From positions 1 through 14,570 of the forward strand of contig JAEYMI010000084.1 in NCBI GenBank assembly GCA_023461275.1: a stretch of 14,570 bases of DNA. The letters run 5' to 3'. The translations under genes were made by a program, and so were the position numbers. Positions 9,301-14,570 of the stretch are shown here, piece after piece. The DNA comes from Actinomycetes bacterium (GTDB lineage: Bacteria > Actinomycetota > Actinomycetes > Mycobacteriales > Mycobacteriaceae). Each line of letters starts with the position of its first letter. Within the stretch, counting starts at the first letter, position 1. A model generated the notes under the pieces. That model ran no database searches and was not told where the DNA came from. It was given only the letters and a program-made list of their open reading frames with translations.

Positions 9301-9714
9301 CGTGAGCTCCCGCGACGAGCGCTGCGCGGATTCCTCACCGGCAGCATCGATTCGGTGTTGCGTACCGCCGAGAACCGTTTCGTCGTGGTGGACTACAAGA
9401 CCAATCGTCTCCGGCCTGGTCCACTGGTCGCCGAGGACTTCACCCGGGACGAGATGGCACAGGAGATGATCGCCGCGCACTACCCACTGCAGGCACTCCT
9501 CTATTCCGTTGCGCTACATCGGTATTTACGATGGCGCATCCCCGGATACCAGGCCGCACGGCATCTCGGTCCCGTTCAGTACCACTTCGTTCGAGGCATG
9601 GTCGGCCCGAACAGCCCGTCGGGGTGCGGTGTGCTCGAGTGGTCGATCCCGCCGGTGCTGGTCGAGGAACTCTCCGACCACCTGGCAGGCTCGGCGTCAG
9701 GGACCCAACGATGA
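6310..9714 (+). CDS. recB: Exodeoxyribonuclease V subunit beta (RecB), 3'-5' helicase and nuclease
   Basis: A 1134-residue SF1A motor and nuclease of RecBCD. Helicase motifs run in order: Walker A ASAGTGKT (22-29), TFSRSATAELRER (53-65), Walker B DEFQD (279-283), GDPKQSIYGFRGAD (306-319), TVHASKGLQF (635-644) and LLYVALTRA (703-711). The C-terminal nuclease keeps the metal-binding and catalytic set equivalent to E. coli H956, D1067, D1080 and K1082: H892 in GTLVHE, D1014 in GSIDSV, and D1028/K1030 in VVDYKT, followed by the YPLQALLYS segment. The activity therefore looks intact. Helicase and nuclease parts are joined by an acidic, disordered-looking linker (about 835-876), where leucine TTA codons and an AT-rich patch appear, unlike the rest of the gene. 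ATG at 6310 overlaps the recC stop; GTG at 6307 is an equally placed alternative adding one residue. In mycobacteria RecBCD is linked to single-strand annealing rather than RecA-dependent repair. Confidence 0.95.
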   Translation: MTTDIPFDITAPIPEGTTVLEASAGTGKTFAIVGLAARCIADGVPISTLLLVTFSRSATAELRERTRARVHDLVVALTDPAAAADSADLLTRHLASGSPDDVARRRENLARALSDFDASTIATTHTFCNRMLEALGFLGERDVVQQIIEDADDLVEQAARDLYLAGYRHSDAPQIGFAAAVGIAKDAVRHQGLALAPDAAELTTDTAGSGATEAGIIAARHRVAFATRIREIVAERKRTARIRTYDDLQMILYGIVTDPVVGDEACERIRRVFDLVLIDEFQDTDPFQWAIVRRCFHGHRTLVLVGDPKQSIYGFRGADVLSYLQAVESADGKRVLTENWRSEGDLVHGLATLYGGAALGDQSIVVYPVSAAHPGSSLRRPDSTPVAPVRLRAFTRGSFARRGASGFAGVGDIRAAVIDDVAADIAGLLASQTSIQVAGDQRPVQPGDIAILVRFNRTIGQLQQALARLGVASVIGTGTSVFHTDAAHAWLAVIRAIEQPARGDRVRLAALSPLVGWTAEQLDQQSERELAGLATDLHDLRRVFDEGGFAAMAQRLMARHGVAARVLAGKDGERALTDLIQIASLCNAHVMETDAGLGGVGEWLGECVANTRTWQRSQDQTRRLDRDTQVVQIMTVHASKGLQFPIVYLPFGWDAAGPPGRETFTFHGDDGVRRLDVGGEGAPGVNQRVGQSEQEIAGEDLRLLYVALTRAHSQVVMWWAPSYDSRRSALHRMLFGRSPDSAVVPPSADVPSDEQCLAVLESIASRSPFVAVEKAGAAAVSRWDGPAADVMTDDLSAATFTRVIDQEWRRTSYSAIVAGAAHQTISVETPTRPALTESSSEPEAGLLDDEPAAGDAALSELPGDTGPDENRSGTKSLMNGMPFGAAFGTLVHEVLEHVDTDAADITEHVADLCREAMRYRALDVDVVDLTRALVGVLTTPLSFGDLWHIPTRDRLAEMDFEFPLATDGTAATPSSIADLVDKHLDDDDPLRAYPDRLRELPRRALRGFLTGSIDSVLRTAENRFVVVDYKTNRLRPGPLVAEDFTRDEMAQEMIAAHYPLQALLYSVALHRYLRWRIPGYQAARHLGPVQYHFVRGMVGPNSPSGCGVLEWSIPPVLVEELSDHLAGSASGTQR

Positions 9715-11624
9715 CGGCCGTACCCGACGTGCCCGCCCGCGACGCCTTCGACGGGCAGTCCGTTGCCGCCGGTGACGGCTTGCTCGCGGAGTTGAACACG
9801 CATGGCATCCTCGATGCCGCCGACATCCACGTGACCAAGCGGATGCGCCGGCTGGCCGGCGAACGAGAAAGCGCGGCAGTAGATCTCGGGCTCGCGCTCA
9901 CCGTGCGATCGGTCCGCAGTGGTTCCACCTGTCTGTCGCGGGCACAGATCGCCGACGCGCTGGACATCGCCGAGCGTGGCGGGGTCACCGCAGCCCCGAC
10001 GGTGGACGACGTCATCGACGCACTCGCCACCAGCACCTTGGCCCGCGGTGGTGACGCCGGGCCGCTGCGACCGGTGGTAGTGATGGACTCCGACAACGGG
10101 CCGCTGGTCTACTTCGGTAAGTACTTCGCCCAGGAACAGGCCATCCGCGAGATCCTCGCCGATAGGGCAGCAGCACATCCCGTGGTCGATACTGAGCGGC
10201 TCGATGCGGCGATCGTGCGCGTATTCGGCCCGGACCCGGGCGAACCCGACCGTCAGCGGATCGCCGCGCGGGTTGCCGCGCGACGGTGGATCACCGTGTT
10301 GGCCGGCGGTCCGGGCACCGGAAAGACCTACACAGTGTCCCGAATTCTGGCTGTGCTCGACGAACTCCTCGACGGGCGTGCGCGAATCGGTGTGTGCGCA
10401 CCGACGGGCCGGGCGGCGGCACAGGTGCAGGCAGCCATCTCCGCGGACTCGCACGCCCCACGCGATATCCGGGCCGTCACCGTGCACTCGTTGCTCGGTT
10501 GGCGACCGGGCTCGGTACCCCGGCACGGACCAATCAACAAACTGCCGTTCGACGTCGTCCTGGTCGATGAGACGTCCATGCTCTCGATGACCGCCATGAG
10601 CGCGTTGTTGGCGGCCGTGCGTGCCTCGACGCGGGTCATCCTCGTCGGCGACCCCCATCAGCTGGCGTCGGTGGAAGCCGGGGCGGTGCTGGCGGATCTG
10701 GTGGAGCGTTCGGTCAGCGCAGCCGAACAATCCGAGTCCCAACGAGATGAGGCCGAGCACACCGGAGAAGATCAGGCGCTGGCAGTGCTGGACGACGCCG
10801 CTCGCCGCCAGGCGCAGGCCGGAGTCGTCACATTGACCCACGGCTTCCGGTTCGGCGGTTCCATCGCGCCGCTCGCCGCGGCCATCAACGCCGCCGATGC
10901 GGACACGGTGATGACACTGCTCACCGATCCGGGCGCACCCGATGTGAGTGTGATGGCGCCGAATGCGGTCGACGCCGTGCGACCGGTCGTCGTCGGCTGG
11001 GCTCGAGAACTGCGCCGCGCCGCGCTCCGCGGAGACGACGCAGAATCCCTGAATTCCCTTGACGCCCATCGTGTTCTGTGTGCCCACCGCGAAGGGGTAT
11101 GGGGCGTGCAGGGGTGGTCGCAGCGGATCGGCCGCTGGCTGGCCGAGGAACCCGACTTCGCCCACGTCGTCCTCGACGGTCCCACCCGGTACGCCGGACA
11201 ACCGCTGTTGGTGACCGCCAATGATCGGCAGACCGGCACATTCAACGGTGACTGTGGTGTGGTGGTCGACGGGCCCGACGGCATGCATGTCGCGTTTCGT
11301 CGTGGGCCTGAGGTACAGCGGCTGTTCCCGACACAGTTGGCCGACGTGGTGCCCGTGTACGCGATGACGATTCATCGCAGTCAGGGAAGCCAGTTCGACA
11401 CGGTCACGGTGGTGCTGCCACCGGACGGATCGGAGTTGCTGACCAGGGAGTTGCTCTACACCGCGGTCACCCGTGCCCGCAGTGCCGTCCGGATCATCGG
11501 GACAGAGGACGTCATCCGGTCCGCGGTGGCCCGGCCGGTTACCAGGGCAAGCGGACTACGCTCGCCGATCTGGCCGTTCGGCGCAGCTCAGTCGAGTGGA
11601 CAGCCACCCGGAACCAGATCTTGA
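9711..11624 (+). CDS. recD: Exodeoxyribonuclease V subunit alpha (RecD), 5'-3' helicase
   Basis: A 637-residue SF1B helicase that moves 5' to 3' on the strand opposite RecB. Walker A is GGPGTGKT (199-206), Walker B VDETSM (D286, E287) and the next motif VGDPHQLASVEAG. A late motif reads MTIHRSQGSQFDTV (from 552), and motif VI LLYTAVTRAR includes R588. The N-terminal 190 residues form the RecB/RecC-binding domain, with the typical GPLVYFGKYFAQEQ stretch. ATG at 9711 overlaps the recB stop as ATGA and has AGGGA (9699-9703) seven bases upstream. The open frame extends upstream inside recB, but that part is only a shadow. A linker near residues 335-365 is acidic and variable. The protein runs some 20 residues past the ASGLRSPIWP end usual for the family, and this tail is encoded across the 3' end of the convergent deacetylase gene. 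Confidence 0.95.
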   Translation: MTAVPDVPARDAFDGQSVAAGDGLLAELNTHGILDAADIHVTKRMRRLAGERESAAVDLGLALTVRSVRSGSTCLSRAQIADALDIAERGGVTAAPTVDDVIDALATSTLARGGDAGPLRPVVVMDSDNGPLVYFGKYFAQEQAIREILADRAAAHPVVDTERLDAAIVRVFGPDPGEPDRQRIAARVAARRWITVLAGGPGTGKTYTVSRILAVLDELLDGRARIGVCAPTGRAAAQVQAAISADSHAPRDIRAVTVHSLLGWRPGSVPRHGPINKLPFDVVLVDETSMLSMTAMSALLAAVRASTRVILVGDPHQLASVEAGAVLADLVERSVSAAEQSESQRDEAEHTGEDQALAVLDDAARRQAQAGVVTLTHGFRFGGSIAPLAAAINAADADTVMTLLTDPGAPDVSVMAPNAVDAVRPVVVGWARELRRAALRGDDAESLNSLDAHRVLCAHREGVWGVQGWSQRIGRWLAEEPDFAHVVLDGPTRYAGQPLLVTANDRQTGTFNGDCGVVVDGPDGMHVAFRRGPEVQRLFPTQLADVVPVYAMTIHRSQGSQFDTVTVVLPPDGSELLTRELLYTAVTRARSAVRIIGTEDVIRSAVARPVTRASGLRSPIWPFGAAQSSGQPPGTRS

Positions 11625-12340
11625 CGAATGTAGGACTCGCTGCCCAAGAGTGTGCGACGCCGTACGGGTTCCATCCGCATCAAAGCCGAAAGCGTACGGC
11701 TGCGCCCGATTTCGGTGACGTGCGATTCGATCGCGGCCGCTTTCCGGTCGGCATAGGCGGTTACGTCGAGGGTCACATCAATATCGTCGGGTGCGGTTCC
11801 CGGCAGAAAATGACGGGGAATGTCGGCGAAGATGTCGGCGGCGACGTCGTCGACCATCCACGTCGGAATGGTCGCGAAGTACAGCGATGAGACCTGCCAC
11901 GGTGTGCCGTGCTTGCGGTACAGCGGCAATGCTGCCGCCTCGGCCGCGGCGACGGCGAGACGATGCGCATGAACATGATCGGGATGACCGTAGATGCCGA
12001 TCGGGTCGTAGGTGACGATGATGTCGGGGCGCAGCCGGCGGATATGTGCCACGAGATGACGCACCGTGTAGTCGAAGCGCGCCGTGCAGAATCGGGGCGA
12101 ACCCGGTGCCGATTCGGGGACGCGGTGATCGGCGTAACCGAGCATGATCGGCTGTCGGGAGAGTCCGAGGGCCTTACCCGCGGCCAGCAACTCGTCGTGG
12201 CGGCCGGTGCCCTCCGCCCACGTGCAGGTGATCAGGTCGACGTGGTCGCCCTGATCGACGGCGCGAGCCACCAACCCGCCGGTCCACAGCGACTCGTCGT
12301 CGGGGTGTGCGTGCACGCACAACAACCGGCGTTTCGTCAT
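11588..12340 (-). CDS. PIG-L/LmbE family zinc deacetylase (MshB/Mca superfamily)
   Basis: A 250-residue N-acetylglucosaminyl-type deacetylase. HAHPDDE (10-16) supplies the zinc ligands H12 and D15 and the general base D14. YDPIGIYGHPDHVHAH (111-126) supplies the third zinc ligand, H122, and catalytic H119, by analogy with MshB H13, D16 and H147. Known members remove acetyl groups from GlcNAc-inositol (mycothiol synthesis) or cleave mycothiol conjugates. This protein is shorter than MshB or Mca (about 290-300), and the segments between the motifs differ from both, so I treat it as a third paralogue of unknown substrate. ATG at 12340 is preceded by GAGGA (complement of 12350-12354) with a 9-base spacer. 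Its last 37 bases overlap the end of recD on the other strand. The promoter probably lies in the gap shared with htpG. Confidence 0.85.
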   Translation of the reverse strand: MTKRRLLCVHAHPDDESLWTGGLVARAVDQGDHVDLITCTWAEGTGRHDELLAAGKALGLSRQPIMLGYADHRVPESAPGSPRFCTARFDYTVRHLVAHIRRLRPDIIVTYDPIGIYGHPDHVHAHRLAVAAAEAAALPLYRKHGTPWQVSSLYFATIPTWMVDDVAADIFADIPRHFLPGTAPDDIDVTLDVTAYADRKAAAIESHVTEIGRSRTLSALMRMEPVRRRTLLGSESYIRQDLVPGGCPLD

Positions 12341-12360
12341 CGACCACGTTCCTCACGTCC

Positions 12361-12380
12361 GCCGATCGCATGTGATCGGC
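12361..12380. promoter_or_regulatory. 20-base near-perfect palindrome between the deacetylase gene and htpG
   Basis: The arms GCCGATC (12361-12367) and GATCGGC (12374-12380) are exact inverted complements, and the centre GCATGT contains the palindrome CATG, so 18 of 20 positions are symmetric. It lies 21 bases upstream of the deacetylase start and about 38 bases upstream of the likely htpG -10. This is the expected position for a dimeric regulator of one or both genes. It is not a HAIR (HspR) or CIRCE (HrcA) site. A transcript hairpin in the deacetylase leader is the alternative. Confidence 0.45.
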
Positions 12381-12394
12381 AACAAACCCACTTC

Positions 12395-12400
12395 AGGGTA
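12395..12400 (-). promoter_or_regulatory. Possible -10 element for the PIG-L deacetylase gene
   Basis: On the minus strand this reads TACCCT, fitting TANNNT. It would start transcription near 12388, placing the palindrome at 12361-12380 at the very start of the transcript. No clear -35 is visible. Confidence 0.25.
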
Positions 12401-12417
12401 GCCGCTGACCTCGCCGG

Positions 12418-12423
12418 TAGAAT
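12418..12423 (+). promoter_or_regulatory. Probable htpG -10 element
   Basis: TAGAAT is a good TANNNT match and close to the sigma-A consensus TATAAT. It lies 73 bases upstream of the htpG ATG and would give a leader of roughly 65 bases. The -35 region at normal spacing (AGGGTA) is poor. Confidence 0.4.
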
Positions 12424-12439
12424 CGGTCTCCGTTCTCAC

Positions 12440-12465
12440 TCGCCGACGAGTAGCAATGTCGGCGA
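12440..12465 (+). promoter_or_regulatory. Stem-loop in the htpG leader
   Basis: TCGCCGAC (12440-12447) pairs exactly with GTCGGCGA (12458-12465) around a 10-base loop. It falls just after the expected transcription start and about 19 bases before the ribosome-binding site, which is left unpaired. It could affect mRNA stability, serve as an operator for a dimeric regulator, or have no role. Confidence 0.35.
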
Positions 12466-12483
12466 ATGTTTCCGTGCACAGAT

Positions 12484-12490
12484 GGGAGGT
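12484..12490 (+). promoter_or_regulatory. Ribosome-binding site that fixes the htpG start
   Basis: GGGAGGT lies 6 bases before ATG at 12497. This selects the MTETETREF start over the upstream in-frame ATG at 12482, which overlaps the site and has no ribosome-binding site of its own. Confidence 0.8.
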
Positions 12491-12496
12491 CGGTCG

Positions 12497-14518
12497 ATGA
12501 CCGAGACAGAAACACGCGAATTCCAGGCCGAGGCCCGACAATTGCTGGACCTGATGGTCCATTCCATCTACTCGAACAAGGACAGCTTCCTGCGGGAACT
12601 GATCTCCAACGCCTCTGATGCGCTCGACAAACTGCGACTGGAATCCCTCCAGAACAAAGACCTCGACGTCGATACGAGCGATCTGCACATCACTCTGATC
12701 GCCGACCCGGATGCCCGGACGCTGACCGTGTCGGACAACGGCATCGGCATGAGCCGTGATGACGTGATCGGTCTGATCGGGACGCTCGCCAAATCCGGAA
12801 CCGCCGAACTACGTCGCAAACTGGCCGAGGCCAAAGACGCTGCCGCGTCTGAGGAACTGATCGGCCAGTTCGGTATCGGCTTCTACTCGACGTTCATGGT
12901 TGCCGACAAGGTGACCCTGGTGACTCGTCGTGCCGGGGAGGAGAACGGCACGCGGTGGGAGTCCACCGGGGACGGCACCTACACCGTCGGCGACGAACTC
13001 GCACCGCCGCAGGGCACGTCGATCACCCTGCACCTCAAGGACGTTGACGACGACGACCACCTGTTCGACTACACCGACCAGAGCCGGATCCGTCAGCTGG
13101 TCAAGCGATACTCCGATTTCATCGGCTGGCCCATCCGGATGGACGTGGAGAAGACCGTCCCCGTCGAATCGGAAGCGCAACAAGACGATGCGCAACAGGA
13201 CAATGCGCAACAGGACGATTCAGGGTCCGACGATGCCGAACCGAAGACCACCACGCGGATCGAAACCGAGACGCTGAACTCGATGAAGGCCCTGTGGGCG
13301 AAGTCGAAGGAGGAGGTCTCCGACGAGGAGTACACCGAGTTCTATCGGCATGTCGGTCACGCCTGGGACGATCCGCTTGAGGTCATCACGGTCAAGGCCG
13401 AGGGCACGTTCGAATACCAAGCGCTGCTGTTCATCCCGAGCCAGGCCCCGTTCGACCCGCTGATGCGCGACCGCAAGAGCGGCGTGCAGCTCTACGTCAA
13501 ACGCGTCTTCATCATGGACGACTGCGACGAGCTCATGCCCGAGTACCTGCGGTTCGTCACCGGTGTCGTCGACGCAGCCGACCTGTCGCTCAATGTTTCT
13601 CGCGAGATCCTGCAGCAGGACCGCCAGATCCGAGCGATCCGTCGTCGATTGACCAAGAAGGTCATCTCCACCGTCGCCGAACTGCGCGGGTCACGGCCCG
13701 ACGATTACGAGACCTTCTGGCAGAACTTCGGCCGGGTGTTCAAGGAGGGGCTGGTCAACGACCCCGACAACCAGGACGCGATCCTCAAGGCGTCGGCGTT
13801 CGCCTCGACCGACAACGAGGAGAAACCGACCTCGCTCGCCGAGTACGTGGGCCGGATGAAGTCCGGTCAGGACGCCATCTACTACATGACCGGCGAGTCG
13901 CGGCAGCAGATCGAGAAGTCGCCGCACATGGAAGCCTTCCGCGCCAAGGGAATCGAAGTCCTGCTGCTCAGCGACCCGGTCGACGAGATGTGGGTCACCG
14001 GCGGCGGCTTCGGCGCCACCGTGCAGTTCGACGGCAAGAACTTCGTCTCGATCGCCAAGGGCGCGGTCGATCTCGACGACACCGAAACCGACGACACCGA
14101 CGAGCGCAAGGCCGAGAAGCAGCAGCGCGAGGAGGGCTTCGCCGATTTCCTGAGTTGGCTGGGTGAGGCGCTGTCCGACGACATCAGTGAGGCCCGGCTG
14201 TCATCGCGGCTGACCGAGTCGGCGGCATGCCTCGTCGGCGACACGTACTCGATGTCTCCGCAGTTGGAGAAGCTGTTCCGGGCGTCGGGACAGGAACTGC
14301 CGCGCACGCGGCGTGCGCTGGAACTCAACCCGGATCATCCACTGGTGACGGGCCTGCGAGATGCTTTCGCCGGCTCCGACGACCACAGCGCGCTGATCCC
14401 GACCGCTCAGTTGATCTACGGCATGGCACAGATCGCCGAGGGTGGCGAACTCGACGATCCTGCAGGTTTCGCCAAGCTGTTGTCCGAGCAGCTGACGTCG
14501 ACGTTGGCCAAGGGCTGA
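12497..14518 (+). CDS. htpG: Chaperone protein HtpG (bacterial Hsp90)
   Basis: A 673-residue cytosolic ATP-dependent chaperone. The GHKL ATPase domain shows IYSNKDSFLRELISNASDAL (24-43) with E34 and N38, SDNGIGM (79-85) with the nucleotide-contacting D80, and the lid and glycine box GQFGIGFYS (123-131). The middle domain runs from about 255 and includes PFDPL (318-322), YVKRVFIMDDCDELMPEYL and the ATP-contacting R369 in VSREILQQ. The C-terminal dimerisation domain ends with LIYGMAQIAEGG. There is no MEEVD tail, as expected for bacteria. The protein is longer than E. coli HtpG (624), mainly because of the acidic charged linker at about 222-256. That linker carries three tandem AQQDD/N units. 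The start is fixed by GGGAGGT. The gene is divergent from the PIG-L deacetylase and appears monocistronic in this window. Heat-shock control is likely from family knowledge, but no HAIR or CIRCE site is visible. Confidence 0.96.
   Translation: MTETETREFQAEARQLLDLMVHSIYSNKDSFLRELISNASDALDKLRLESLQNKDLDVDTSDLHITLIADPDARTLTVSDNGIGMSRDDVIGLIGTLAKSGTAELRRKLAEAKDAAASEELIGQFGIGFYSTFMVADKVTLVTRRAGEENGTRWESTGDGTYTVGDELAPPQGTSITLHLKDVDDDDHLFDYTDQSRIRQLVKRYSDFIGWPIRMDVEKTVPVESEAQQDDAQQDNAQQDDSGSDDAEPKTTTRIETETLNSMKALWAKSKEEVSDEEYTEFYRHVGHAWDDPLEVITVKAEGTFEYQALLFIPSQAPFDPLMRDRKSGVQLYVKRVFIMDDCDELMPEYLRFVTGVVDAADLSLNVSREILQQDRQIRAIRRRLTKKVISTVAELRGSRPDDYETFWQNFGRVFKEGLVNDPDNQDAILKASAFASTDNEEKPTSLAEYVGRMKSGQDAIYYMTGESRQQIEKSPHMEAFRAKGIEVLLLSDPVDEMWVTGGGFGATVQFDGKNFVSIAKGAVDLDDTETDDTDERKAEKQQREEGFADFLSWLGEALSDDISEARLSSRLTESAACLVGDTYSMSPQLEKLFRASGQELPRTRRALELNPDHPLVTGLRDAFAGSDDHSALIPTAQLIYGMAQIAEGGELDDPAGFAKLLSEQLTSTLAKG
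13175..13219 (+). repeat. Three tandem 15-base units in the htpG linker
   Basis: Units at 13175-13189, 13190-13204 and 13205-13219 follow the pattern GCGCAACARGACRAT and differ at only one or two positions. They encode AQQDD, AQQDN and AQQDD (residues 227-241), in the flexible region between the ATPase and middle domains. Whole-codon units keep the frame when the copy number changes. Confidence 0.9.
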
Positions 14519-14540
14519 CCTGCGCGTGGCGCGGGCGTGT

Positions 14541-14570
14541 GGGGGGGGGGGGGGGTGAGGGGGCGCCCCC
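14541..14570. repeat. G homopolymer and GC palindrome at the window end
   Basis: Fifteen consecutive G (14541-14555) are followed by TGAG and the perfect palindrome GGGGGCGCCCCC (14559-14570), ending exactly at the last base. The 22 bases between the htpG stop and the run also carry no terminator or gene that I recognise. The composition is unlike the rest of the window and is most simply read as a contig-end sequencing or assembly artefact. Confidence 0.7.

Noticed and set aside
9531..9710. Upstream extension of recD by 60 codons
   Set aside because: It lies wholly inside recB and is Arg/Pro-rich. ATG at 9711 has AGGGA at good spacing and an ATGA overlap with the recB stop.
9576..11375. A 599-codon open frame on the minus strand inside recB/recD
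   Set aside because: It is antisense to RecD, whose helicase motifs are complete. The frame is His/Arg/Gly-rich with no motif and is a codon-bias shadow.
12436..12453. ACTC-N6-GAGT near the htpG promoter as a CIRCE or HAIR heat-shock operator
   Set aside because: The arms are only four bases and the spacer is 6 instead of the 9 of CIRCE (TTAGCACTC-N9-GAGTGCTAA). It also fails the HAIR consensus CTTGAGT-N7-ACTCAAG.
11909..12496. N-terminal extension of the htpG frame by 196 codons
   Set aside because: It lies opposite the PIG-L deacetylase and the intergenic gap. The strong ribosome-binding site at 12484-12490 and the MTETETREF family start fix the real start at 12497.
1..14570. A hidden defence island, prophage, insertion sequence or CRISPR array
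   Set aside because: No transposase, integrase, terminal inverted repeats, spaced direct repeats or Cas-like motifs were seen. RecBCD is part of the conserved chromosome, and no linked anti-phage gene is present.

Overview
The window is GC-rich actinobacterial chromosome. The type II NADH dehydrogenase closely resembles mycobacterial Ndh, the RecBCD subunits are of actinobacterial type, and there is a PIG-L/LmbE deacetylase of the kind common in mycothiol-making bacteria. Together with TANNNT-type -10 elements and an apparently leaderless GTG start, this points to the order Mycobacteriales (Gordonia, Williamsia, Rhodococcus or Mycobacterium-like). The genus cannot be fixed from the sequence alone. 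I see no mobile elements, tRNA or rRNA genes, or CRISPR arrays, and no gene-free stretch longer than about 170 bases.

Layout. Bases 1-51 look like the 3' end of a plus-strand gene that meets ndh tail to tail. Minus-strand ndh (NADH:menaquinone oxidoreductase) lies downstream of a minus-strand GNAT acetyltransferase gene. The 137-base gap between them holds a possible GNAT terminator hairpin and a small inverted repeat that could be the ndh operator. A divergent 170-base gap then leads to a plus-strand operon: a hotdog-fold acyl-CoA thioesterase followed by recC, recB and recD. Its junctions are 3 bases apart, a TGATG overlap and an ATGA overlap. The 3' end of recD overlaps the 3' end of a minus-strand PIG-L family deacetylase gene by 37 bases. 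A second divergent gap of 156 bases, with a near-perfect 20-base palindrome and a second stem-loop, separates that gene from plus-strand htpG (Hsp90). The window closes with a 15-G run and a GC palindrome that look like a contig-end artefact.

How the genes work together. recC, recB and recD supply the three subunits of the RecBCD helicase-nuclease, which processes double-strand DNA ends. RecB keeps all helicase motifs and the nuclease residues, and RecD keeps its helicase motifs, so the complex should be catalytically intact. In mycobacteria RecBCD has been linked to single-strand annealing while AdnAB serves homologous recombination. Whether that holds here is inference. The other genes (respiratory Ndh, acetyltransferase, thioesterase, deacetylase, Hsp90) are housekeeping or stress functions with no evident pathway link to RecBCD. 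I did not find an undescribed multi-gene system. The points most worth a second look are the leaderless thioesterase-recCBD promoter, the rare-codon linker and nuclease portion of recB, the convergent gene overlap, the 15-base tandem repeat in htpG, and the palindromes in the two regulatory gaps.
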